In this document: piece by piece, positions 52,130 to 61,880 of the stretch
Layout: the number at the start of each line of letters is the position of its first letter
Numbering within the stretch: position 1 is the first letter of the stretch
Source: Monomorium pharaonis
Lineage: Eukaryota; Arthropoda; Insecta; Hymenoptera; Formicidae
DNA: 64,000 nt
Assembly (NCBI RefSeq): GCF_013373865.1
Contig: NC_050468.1
Span: 22,338,774 to 22,402,773, forward strand
Direction: 5' to 3'
Position numbers and translations under genes: made by a program
Notes under the pieces: generated by a model
Database searches by the model: none
Told to the model about the DNA's origin: nothing
What the model saw: the letters and a program-made list of their open reading frames with translations, nothing else

Positions 52130-52135
52130 ACTTAC
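52130..52135 (-). other. 5' splice donor of the dlg1 L27 exon
   Basis: The minus strand reads CTGCTGG|GTAAGT, a near-consensus metazoan donor. Splicing here leaves a single G to complete the conserved Asp codon of the L27 domain in the next exon. Confidence 0.88.
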
Positions 52136-52267
52136 CCAGCAGCGCCTGGAAGAGCCTGCTCTTGAAGATCCGTATGACGCGCTCAATGGCTAATCGCAGC
52201 TGCTTATCTTGCGGTCTCGTCAGCTTGGCATGGTAATCCTCGAGGAGCTCAAGAGCTCGGTGAGCTT
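52136..52267 (-). CDS. dlg1: dlg1 internal exon, N-terminal part of the L27 domain
   Basis: Discs large is a membrane-associated guanylate kinase scaffold of septate junctions, synapses and epithelial cortex. Its L27 domain is found only in the S97/SAP97-type isoform and heterodimerises with other L27 proteins (Lin-7 and MPP partners). The translated exon starts with EAHRALELLEDYHAKL and ends with ERVIRIFKSRLFQALL. I recognise this as the SAP97/DlgS97 L27 domain just after the usual short MPV-K-Q leader; the conserved ERVIRIF-S-LFQAL block is at residues 29-43. The exon is 132 bp. It begins with the last two bases of a Glu codon and ends with the first base of the next codon (G of the expected Asp), so it is symmetric phase 1/1 and skippable without a frameshift. 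The acceptor has a pyrimidine-rich tract and TAG; the donor is G|GTAAGT. Helix 3 of L27 (DIQEFYE in relatives) must lie in the next exon, which I could not find in the window. The open frame continues 22 codons into the intron before a stop. Confidence 0.93.
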
Positions 52268-52292
52268 CTACAAACATACAGGAAAAAAAAAA
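52268..52292 (-). other. 3' splice acceptor of the dlg1 L27 exon
   Basis: On the minus strand a run of T and C (52281-52292), then TGTATGTTTG, leads into TAG immediately before the exon. This tract and the AG fix the exon start and give the phase expected for the Glu codon of the L27 domain. Confidence 0.85.
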
Positions 52293-52920
52293 CAGTTAGA
52301 AAGAATCCGTGGGTCAATTTCTGGTTCCGTCTAAAAACATATAAATATGATTTCGTCTCCGCTCATCAAACTTGATCAACTGAACCGCGCGTTTCCATTT
52401 CATTGTTTATCGAATACTTCACCGGCGCTTCGCCATTAGCTGTTTCCTTCATTATCGCCACCATCGGCACACTGCTATTTGTGCCGCTAATTGATTAACC
52501 ATATTTGCAAAGCATTACAAATCCGGTGTAGGTAATTGAATGTAATTTGATGCAATCTGTACCTTCCTCCGAACCCCTCGTTTTCACACATTTCATTAAT
52601 TAAACATCTGTCAATGCGCATTAATTAGTAGAGTGTATATTATCGATGTTACACTTTCCATACTCCGGGCTTTTAAATTACGTTATGATCAGAAAATTCG
52701 ACATGAAATTCGCAGGCTCGCAACGCGCGAGCGATGATTCGAAAAATCGAAAGCAAAACCGGATTGCGTATGAATGGCAAGAGAAAATAAACAATTATTT
52801 AAAAACAATCTCTTACTTGGGCTTTAAGGATTTAAAATTAACATACAGTGAAGGAGCATGTAAATCAAGCAAGATGTGCGTACTAATTATTTGTGGATGA
52901 TTTATCAATTTTCTGAATAA
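52293..52920. other. Intron immediately upstream of the dlg1 exon, nothing specific
   Basis: No second dlg exon seen. A plus-strand frame at 52646-52900 is unrecognised. Confidence 0.4.
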
Positions 52921-52954
52921 ATGTTTCGACCTCAATATCGGGTCATCCTCAGTG
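52921..52954 (-). repeat. Possible Penelope-like retroelement terminal motif
   Basis: The minus strand reads CACTGAGGATGACCCGATAT and then TGAGGTCGAAACAT. GACC-CGATATTGA-GGTC is partly self-complementary, followed by GAAAC. This pattern matches that at 33081 and recalls Penelope-like element ends. No reverse transcriptase sequence adjoins it. Confidence 0.3.
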
Positions 52955-54465
52955 TTAAAAAAAAATTAATGCAATTATATTAATCATAATAAAGTATCAT
53001 CTAAGTTTCAAATACTAAAAAATAAGTACAATGATGTCAATGTCTAATGTAATCTTATAAGTAAAGTTTCTTTTTTTAACTTAATATTATTTATTTTTTA
53101 TACATACAATATATGATATTCGAAAGCAGTGGCACCGATATTACACGTAATAAACAAAAATTTCTCGGTTACGCGCCATATATCTTTTCCACGCACGAAG
53201 ATCGTATTCAACTTATTTTCGCCATTTTCCTCTTCCTGCCAGCCATCATAAACACCGTTCCCTTCACTCTTCCGCCTATGTGTGAGAGAGAATGAGTATA
53301 CGAAGCCATTTGGAGGGTGAAACGACTCGAGAATCTCGTGCAACGAGGAGTGCAAGTCAAGAACAAATAACGGCAATTGCATCAGTTTCATGGCAACGCC
53401 GCTGATGCAACAGCTTCTTTGCTCTACCGATCTCCCCGCTATACTTTCTACAACTGCAGAAAGAGCTCTTATTACACGCGGTATGACTATAAATCGTTTG
53501 TATAGTCGTTTTCACAGATGCCAACGTAAACTAGAGATATTATTAATCATTCAACAAATTAATAAGTAAACAATTATCAAAAATCATTATCAAAAATATA
53601 TCCCAGATAAAAACTCTTTAAAAAAAAGTTGAATATTGCCATGAATTAACTGTGATACGCATTAATTACAAATTTCTTTTATTAAATACAAATTTAAATG
53701 TCAGACTTAGCTAAAGCATAGTCTAAAATTAACTGAAAGTGAAAGAGTAAATTTAAAAAATAAATAAAAAGAAATAAATTAATATCTCTAAAAAATATAT
53801 AGAAAGTAAAACTGGAAATCATCTGAAATAAATTATATGGAAAACAATTAAAAATCCACAGGTAGTAAAAATACTAATGACCTCATCATTCGTACAATTA
53901 GCATTATCATCGTAACCGTCAGCACACTTGTTGATTCACGTTATCGTTCGTAAGAATCATCGGAATTCCCACGGAATAAATTTCATATCCATTAGATCTC
54001 TTTTCGCTCTGGAGAGTGGATATTCCGTCAACAAAAAAGATCGCAAACACCACAAGCATATCGATCGAATGATAATAGATCGTTGCCTTCTCACGATTTT
54101 TCACTTCGATCGTTTTCATTTTGTGATTCACGATGAGCTTATCAAATTTTATGGTCAAATGTTTTCTCTATATTAGAAATATCTCTGTTATAAAAGTGAT
54201 GAAAAAAGAGAAAAATAGAAAAAGAGAAAGTAAAGAGATGGATTTTATAGGATATTGAAAATATCGAGTTATTTTGTTTTACCCAAACTTAATAAAATTC
54301 GCAAAATTTATACTAAAATTTGTCTTCGAAATTTATTCTTTCATCAAAATGTAAAGCAAAATAATGCTTAGACTTCCAGATTCGTTGGTGTATGCGTATT
54401 TGCAACAATCGCTTTATTCCTAGAAATTCGTTCTTGCCTTATGTATTCATAAGGATATGTTACTT
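52955..54465. other. AT-rich intron, nothing specific
   Basis: GC-richer at 53110-53480. Short overlapping frames on both strands (53098-53391, 53919-54176), none recognised. Confidence 0.4.
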
Positions 54466-54789
54466 CCCATGTAGGGTTTTACAATCGGCTCAGTACTGCG
54501 CCAACAGTAGTGAATACTGGCCGTCGGAGTTCGGGTACTGGTGCGGTACTGAAAACACTATTGGCGCAGTACTGGCGCAATGCTGGATGATAACTTGGGT
54601 CGAATATTGACAGACAGTACTGGTTCAACCGTCGTAGCCAGTACTGCCCCAATACAAGCATTACGATCGGCCCTGTACTGAGCCACTACCGGTTGCCAGA
54701 TTTTCAATACCGGCGCACTACTGGTAGCACTAACGGTTTAGTACTGGTCGCAGCATCGGATTACAACTGATCTGGATGTCGGCAACTTA

Positions 54790-54934
54790 TGCTAGTTTAT
54801 AGACATTAATTTGATGAATAATTGAATACATGTATTTTTATGGATATGACATTTTATTGTATTAATAATCTGTCACATATATATATATATATATATATTC
54901 AATTATTCATCAAATTAATGTCTATAAGCTAGTA
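54790..54934. mobile_element. Nested hairpin inside the foldback element, with (AT)n centre
   Basis: 39-bp arms (54790-54828 and 54896-54934) containing TAGACATTAATTTGATGAAT in inverted orientation are almost identical. The 67-bp centre includes an AT run at 54876-54898. It may be a MITE inserted in the foldback element. Confidence 0.7.
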
Positions 54935-55586
54935 TTAAAATGTTAACAATATCAAATATTATAAATATTAATATTATAAATATTATTTATGTATATAAAT
55001 ATTATTTTACACAATGTTATTTTTTTCTTTCTTTCTCTCTCTCTCTCTTTCTTTCCCTTTCTTTCAATTTGACAATAACACTCTTTTCAACATACATTAA
55101 TTATAATTTACTTATATGTGTACATATGTATATAGACTTACTTTATTTTATTCTTCTTACTTTTCTTTCTTAATTTTTCTTAACTATTAAAATTTTTTTT
55201 TCTCTCTCTCTTCTTACCGACTCTTTCTTTCTTTTATCTATTCTTCTTCTATTTTACTTTATCTTCAAATACAGTGTTTCTTCCTCTCTTTCTTTTAATA
55301 TATAACTAAAAATAAAACATGGCACAAAGTATATTGACTTATCATAAAATAATTATTTCCATTAAAAAAATGGAAAATTTTATATACTTATCTGATTATA
55401 CAATGGATAGTACGTTATACTATAATTTCTCCTTCCGAAATGTAATATGCGTACAGAAACTAAATAAAAACTTGCTCGCCATTAACCTCGCGCATGTCAC
55501 ATCATTAATCCCGAACTGTCACATTATCGCTGTGAAGCTCGCCGCGGACTCGTCTGCTAACGTCAAAGCATATTTGACTGTATATT
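54935..55586. other. Interior of the foldback element, pyrimidine-rich
   Basis: Contains TC/TTTC-rich tracts at 55020-55075 and 55193-55295 and short unrecognised plus-strand frames (54940-55173, 55319-55588), the second running into the right arm. No transposase motif was recognised. Confidence 0.5.
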
Positions 55587-55627
55587 AGTGCGCCGGTATT
55601 GAAAATCTGGCAACCGGTAGTGACTTA

Positions 55628-56240
55628 GCCAGTCACTTGCCAGTATTGGCCCAGCATTGGCTGACAGAATCTTGGCAAAGAATCGATTGCCGTAGCATTG
55701 GCCAAGCATTGGTCTTCGTTGTAATGCCGGATTATTTTATTAAGGTTATGTTAGATAGACAGCCAGTCACTTGCCAGTATTGGCCCAGCATTGGCTGACA
55801 GAATCTTGGCAAACAATCGATTACCGTAGCATTGGCCAAGCATTGGTCTTCGTCGTAACGCCGGATTATTTTATTAAGGTTATGTTAGATAGACAGCCAG
55901 TCACTTGCCAGTATTGGCCCAGCATTGGCTGACAGAATCTTGGCAAACAATCGATTACCGTAGCATTGGCCAAGCATTGGTCTTCGTCGTAACGCCGGAT
56001 TATTTTATTTAGGTTATGTTAGATAGGCAGCCAGTCACTTGCCAGTATTGACCCAGTACTGTGTGCCAGAATGTCGAGCAATGTATGGGTGTTAACCATC
56101 GGCCAAGTACTGGTTTTTGTTGTAAGTAGACAGCCAGTCTTTTGCCAGTGATGGCCCAGCACTGACTGACAGAACCTTGGCCGACAATTGGCTGCCCTAG
56201 TGTTGGCTAAATCTTGGTTTCATTGTCACATCCGGCAACC
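55628..56240 (+). repeat. 134-bp tandem repeat in the right arm, about 4.5 units
   Basis: GCCAGTCACTTGCCAGTATT starts at 55628, 55762, 55896 and 56030, an exact 134-bp period; a fifth, diverged start follows at 56133 after a shortened unit. Units contain GGCCCAGCATTGGCTGACAG and end with a TTATTTTATTAAGGTTATGT segment. Units 2 and 3 are nearly identical; the last ones are diverged. Confidence 0.92.
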
Positions 56241-56316
56241 CTATATGGGTTTATGGATTCATAAAGATCTACAAAATATCCCGAATGGCTAAATATTTTT
56301 TTCGCATATTCTCGAA

Positions 56317-56340
56317 GCACGTGAAATATTTTTCACGTGC
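56317..56340. repeat. Short perfect hairpin with two CACGTG boxes
   Basis: GCACGTGAAA, loop TATT, TTTCACGTGC: a perfect 10-bp stem, each strand carrying the CACGTG E-box bound by bHLH proteins. Outer AATATTTTTTTCG (from 56292) and CGAAAAATATT (to 56350) extend the symmetry loosely. Confidence 0.6.
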
Positions 56341-56350
56341 GAAAAATATT

Positions 56351-59300
56351 CAGAATAACAGGATATTGATCGGTGCGTTTTATTTTAATAGAAATAATGG
56401 TTTTTGCAAATTTCAATATTTACATTTACGAGAAGATAAGAAAAGCGCGTCAAAAACTATATGACACATAAATTTATTTAATGCTACGCGATCTGCGCGC
56501 AAAATAGAGAAAAAGCATAAGGCGGTGCGACCTCGCGTTCAATTAGTGATATTACGAAGAAAATGTCATTTGGCGGAATGCCGCTGTGAAAAATTCACCG
56601 TTGCAATAAAAGAGAGTGCTTTCCAAACTGAAATACGGACAACCGATTATACGGAAGAGCGAGGCACACGATGTCATTTGTGCATGCTTCCGCGTGCGAG
56701 AGTGCAGATCTACAGGATCAGATGACGTGGGAGGGACAGGAGAACGAAAGAAAGGAGAATTTCTCGGTCGCTAATAACACGGCAATAGGCACGTTATCCA
56801 CCTTCACGGGAACGACAGCGAAACTATGCCAAGTATGGCCGTTTATCCCGACTTTATGGTTCATCCGGCCTGCACGTCGCGCTTCGTGAATTATAACGCC
56901 GTAGTATCTTCTTTACGAGACGCGTCGTCGCTCTGCTCGATTTTCACGAACATCATGGCCGCGAGGGAACCGTGTTCACCCAAGTCCCTTATGGTCTCCA
57001 TATATAGTATCCCAGATTTGCATCAAGAAAAAAATATAGTTTTTCTCTCAATGTTCGTCGAATTGATCTAGCTACGCCGTAGGAGACAAGCATGACATAA
57101 TTATTAATGGTATATTGGACACTAAATACTATTTTGTAAATTTCTTTCGCGATAGAATTGTTAAACGGATAGTAATTTTAAAAACTGAATTAACAATGTA
57201 AGTAAAAAAAAACACCTACTTTCGTTCAAACGAGGTATCTGAAATTCTCAATATTTGTTATCTACCTAATTAACTGCATGTATGTATACGAACATCGTAT
57301 GCGTCGTAGCTGAGGATGTTTTGGCTCTATAATACCAGTTAAAAGTTATCAAAATTTTATAATAGATTTGCTGACTTCTTCAATTTATTTTTTTTTTTCA
57401 AGTCAACGAAAAAAAATTTGATCGTGAATATTGGAATTTAAGCTCCAAAATCACTTGCAAAAAACAACAAAAAATTTGATTTACGTAAAGCTTATGCAAT
57501 AATCCTATTTTGTTGCAAATTTAAATAAATTTTTAAACAAATGAGTAAATCCAAATTTATTTTTAGGAATATTTAATAAAGTATTACTTTATTATTTTAT
57601 TTTATGAGTAAAAAATTTGATTTAATTCGTAATGCTAATACTTTGTCATGAAATTTATCTCTGAATAACAAATAAGCAGACATTACTACAAAATGCGATT
57701 TTGCATAAGAATCAAGAGTAAACAAAAAATTAAATAACTTTCGAACTAATAAGAGGATTACGTTCAAATTTTATACAGAGAATTCAAATGTAATAATAAG
57801 AGAATTCGTAAAAATTTTAAATTTTTTGTAATACTTTAAAATGTGACACATAGTACATTCTTAATACGCAAGAGAAAATAACAGCGTAAAAATAAATGTA
57901 CAATCGTAAAATAAGTATGCAAGATATTCCTTTGACAGATAATATTTTATTTATTAATTTTGAAAAAAATGCCAGGAACGAAAATTATTAATATGCTTAA
58001 AGCAATTGTAAGAAGGCTTTTAAAACGTGTTCTCTTAAACCGATGTCATTTTGTTATGGCTTCGGTCAAAATTGTTTTATACGTGTAGAAGCTTGTAATT
58101 CAGGCCAAATATAGGCCATGTCTAATCTAGTTTACGTTTCAATTCAAAGTCTTATCTAAGGCGATGGGGCGCCGAAAAGACGACACACTGTTATTTTCGT
58201 CTTTCATTACGCGGGCCACTGACATAGTTCGCACACAATAATTAAAGGGAGCCCCTCTGCGTTCGTCTAATTAAAGCGCGCTAATTATTGAAGTGAATTA
58301 CGAGCAGTCTCCTTCATTTCGTAACGACGTAGGACAGGTTGTCGACGAAGTCGCAATAATTATCTCGCTCGTAGCAGTTATATAGGGGCAAACATTAGAA
58401 GAAAACATCAAATTTATACGTTATCTTGAAACTCAAGTATAGATTACAATGAGCGCAGAATTTTTTTATTACAGAACTGATACACGCACATACGTATGTA
58501 GGTCGATGCATTTACATGCGAATGTCGACAACTCTTCAACGCAATTTTATATGGCAGTAAATTCAGAATTCATCATTCCAGCAGGAAAAACGAACTATCG
58601 ACAAACTGTCGAGCAAGGGCATGGGCTGAAATCTCGGCTACATACACTGCACCTGATGCACACGTATGTAAATCCCGCTGAGACAATTTCGATCGTGCGA
58701 TATAATTTACATGATAATATCACGTTCACATAAATGCGGATCTTAATTAGTTGATAACGATACACGATTTTTTATAAACAACGTAATAAATCAAGTCCTT
58801 GTAAGAAGAATTGTTGTTAAACTAAAATTAATTAAAATTAAAGTGTCAAACAAATATACACAACGTATGCAAATGTACTTCTTAAAAGAAAGAACAACTA
58901 AACTTTGATAAATTTCTTCTCCACAAGAGAATTATTATTCTACCTGCGTCCAGCAATAAATGATAAAATGTACAAAACATACGCCGCATCAATCGGGTAT
59001 ATGTAAATAAGAAAAGACAGTCATCCATCATTCACATTTATAAAACCATATATAAAGACAAATGGTACGATTGTCACGAAACTTGTGAAAAATGAGCCAT
59101 GAAACACGTCCAAGCGACGGCTCGTGTAGTGTATTACCTCGTACACGCAGAATGTCGGAAAGGGGACAAATGCTCTGTTATAGTAGCACGTTCCTGATAC
59201 GCAGAACATACGAGGGATGAAATTGTGAGATCAAAATATCGCCAATTGAATTGTTTACAAGTTACCGGGTCAAATTAAAGCTCACCGTACCGTGTAAAAA

Positions 59301-61284
59301 TAAAATTCGAACGACGTAGACGCGCAGCACAAAAGAAGTAAAGACAGCTTACACAAAATGCATGCACGCACATTATTGTTTGTAAAATAATAATTTCGTG
59401 CGAGAAGATTAAATTTCGTGCAAATCTAATTCAGGATGATACTCGTCGTGATATCTAGTGCGCGTAAGGTAAACAAACAAGCCGCGGAATACGAATTTTC
59501 CGAATTTGCGGCCCGCAAGGATATCGGTTTGTATCTGGGGAATTATGTAAATTCCGAGTAATTGGATTCTCTCCACCCTTTCTCCTCTTCTCCCCTTCTA
59601 CGCTTTGTGCGTGCCATGTTTGCAGGGATACGCACATACGTTATCTGTAAAACAATGTGAAAAAAAAAACAAGAAAAAAAGCCGATGGTTCATCAACGAA
59701 ACGTAAATTAATCTAAATCATTAACCTTGTCAAAAGTTTTATTTCAAAAAGTTTGTTATCTTTAGAGGTGTAAAAATGTATCTGTTGTTATGAAATCGTG
59801 CGAATTGTTAGAGATACAAAAAGTCCTATTAAAAGGGTTCGAAAAATAATTTACAGTGCAAAAAACATATAATCAATTCTAATAAATGTACGTGTGTACG
59901 TACGTATTGTGAATAAGTAATGTAATTCTAGTTCAGGTCAAGCTTCACATTTTGACAACTTTAATATAAAACTCGTTTAAAGTTGTACTCAGTTGAAAGA
60001 ATATTTAATTTAATGTTGAATATAAAATGAAATACGAAAAAAACTTTTCAACGAGATTACAATTTCCTGAACAATAGTTTTTAAATCATTGCTATCATTG
60101 TTTACCGTAAATTGTCGATCTGTTGTGCACGATTAGGATCAGATATTGCAATCCTTCCTTCTACTATTACTAGAAAACATGAGTCGAGTATGCGGCTGGT
60201 ATGCAAACCGCGAGATTCGCTATTTTACAATCGACAGGCCGCATGCCGGTAAGAGGGAGGCCATATCAGAAGCACCGAATTACCATTTAGTCTAGTTATC
60301 TCTAATTACCAGTGGTGATGTGGAACAATGCGCGTTTCGTGTAATATTAAACGAGCCAGATAGTCGGCGCGTAACTCGATGTATCCAAAGTAGTTGAATA
60401 ATTGCGGATTCACCTTACACAGGGCACAGAATGATTCGATTTATCTTCGAGTGAGAGGAGGTACACTTGCATCGATTAGGAAGCAGAATGTACACGGAAT
60501 GAATCGTTGTAAGCATGTAACGTTCGTTCACATGAATCACAGAGACACTGGAGAGAGAATCATCAGCAACAGCGAGATCGCGAGATCCACGAGTATAAAT
60601 GAAGAAAATATATCAGCTCGGAAATGAAAGTAATACGTATAGTAAAAATAACATAAAAATATAGTAAAATAGAATTATAAAATAAAACATATCACAATAT
60701 ATCTTCTAGATAATTTTATATCTTGTATGTTATGAATATTTATTGCTTAAAGTTTATGTTCCTAATACTCATAAAAACGTCGTAAACATTTGATATTTCT
60801 TGTATTTTCATATTTATATTTCTGTTCTGCGCTGTCGCGTACATGTAATCATATTTTCTCTGTATTTCTCCACGTTGTCGAGCCTTGTCTTGAAGGAAGC
60901 TTTGCTACAGTTGCATATGCAACGATTCGAAAACGTCAAAGACATTTTTATTGAGATCAAATTCAACGTACACATAAAGAAAGAGCAGAAAATGCACATT
61001 ACCTTAATCAAGATAAAATCCAAATAGGAAAGGGTAATACAATGCACGCTAAAGTAAAAGAAAAGGACACGCTTTCTCTCTCGAATCGCTATTCGAGATA
61101 TTCTCTTTAATTAAAAATGTCAATAATCGATTCTCAAAGATCTCGTCTATCGAGGTCATCGAGACTGTCTGCATGTAGAACGACAAATAAACGAAACTGT
61201 TATCCTTTCTGTCTTGTCGGCGGTACCGGGGGAGTGGCGGGTGAAGGGAAGCAGCACCGTATCGTGCATATGTAGCAGAGTGGA
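56351..61284. other. Intron with GC-richer patches, no gene recognised
   Basis: GC-richer at 56480-57070 (three overlapping plus-strand frames of 66-81 codons), 58130-58720, 59040-59640 and 60120-60600. No recognised protein, RNA gene or defined repeat. The rest is AT-rich. Confidence 0.4.
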
Positions 61285-61286
61285 TG

Positions 61287-61822
61287 GGAGCTGGCAGATG
61301 CAAAGGCACTCGACGAGAAAGCGAAACGGGACGTGAAGAATAAACTGGTCGGACGATACAGCATAATGTGCAGTCGACGAGGGAAAAATGCAACGGTTTT
61401 CGACCAACTATATTTCGCGCCGGCCAGGAGAGAGGAGCGGAAAGTAATCGCGAATCAATTACCGAACCATAATTCACGAGCCATTTACCCGTAACTACTT
61501 AATAGCGGCTAGCGTATTTTTGGTATAATCTAGTAATGAACAATTCATTCACGCAGTTATGGTTACCGACCTAAAAATAAACGTTAATAATATCTCGCGC
61601 GGATTAAGAATAGAAAGGCTCGTTGCGAGCGATTAAATAATTCAGCGTCCCTCTTTTCTTCTCTCTGAATTCGCATCCATTTCCAATTCTTTCATCTTAT
61701 TCTTAATCGCGCAATCGTCAACCGAGAGAAGAGAGCAGCTTCCTATAGGGCAGATTTGCTGGCAGATGCAAAGATACTTTTCTTGAGAGAGAGAAAACTG
61801 ACGCGAAGAGTAAATCAGTCTC
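61287..61822 (+). repeat. Pair of imperfect direct repeats about 470 bp apart
   Basis: GCTGGCAGATGCAAAGGCAC near 61289 recurs as GCTGGCAGATGCAAAGATAC near 61758. Both are followed by similar GAGAAA...AC-GA-G-GAA-AGTAAA-type sequence for about 40 bp. This may be an old segmental duplication. Confidence 0.5.
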
Positions 61823-61827
61823 CAACG

Positions 61828-61831
<4 letters not shown>

Positions 61832-61877
<46 letters not shown>
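61832..61877 (+). repeat. (GA)n microsatellite
   Basis: Uninterrupted AG run of about 23 repeats. Arg-Glu or Ser-Leu repeats in frames crossing it are artefacts. Confidence 0.96.

Positions 61878-61880
<3 letters not shown>

Larger units (their letters stand above)
1..52135 (-). other. dlg1: Inferred dlg1 downstream intron (continues out of window)
   Basis: Starting from the donor at 52135 and reading leftward on the minus strand, I found no exon matching the rest of L27, any PDZ, SH3 or guanylate-kinase segment. The simplest reading is one intron of more than 52 kb. It may contain the alternative promoter of the L27-less dlgA-type isoform, which I could not identify. Transposon-like elements within it are listed separately. 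A nested gene with short exons cannot be excluded by eye. Confidence 0.6.
54466..56249. mobile_element. Foldback-type element with repeat-built arms
   Basis: The ends are inverted: CCCATGTAGGGTTTTACAAT at the left and, reversed, CCCATATAGGGTTGCCGGAT at the right. The arms are filled with degenerate CAGTACTGGC/CCAGTATTGGC words in opposite orientation. An inner anchor of about 36 bp is identical in inverted form (54684-54719 against 55587-55622, starting AGTGCGCCGGTATTGAAAAT). The left arm is about 310 bp; the right is about 660 bp, expanded by a 134-bp tandem repeat. ATTCATAAGGAT (54445-54456) and ATTCATAAAGAT (56257-56268) outside the ends may be a target duplication or part of the ends. The approximately 800-bp interior has no recognised protein. 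Confidence 0.72.

Noticed and set aside
55193..55220. Donor-like CG|GTAAGAAG on the minus strand inside the foldback element
   Set aside because: The upstream sequence is a pyrimidine/purine low-complexity tract with no coding character.
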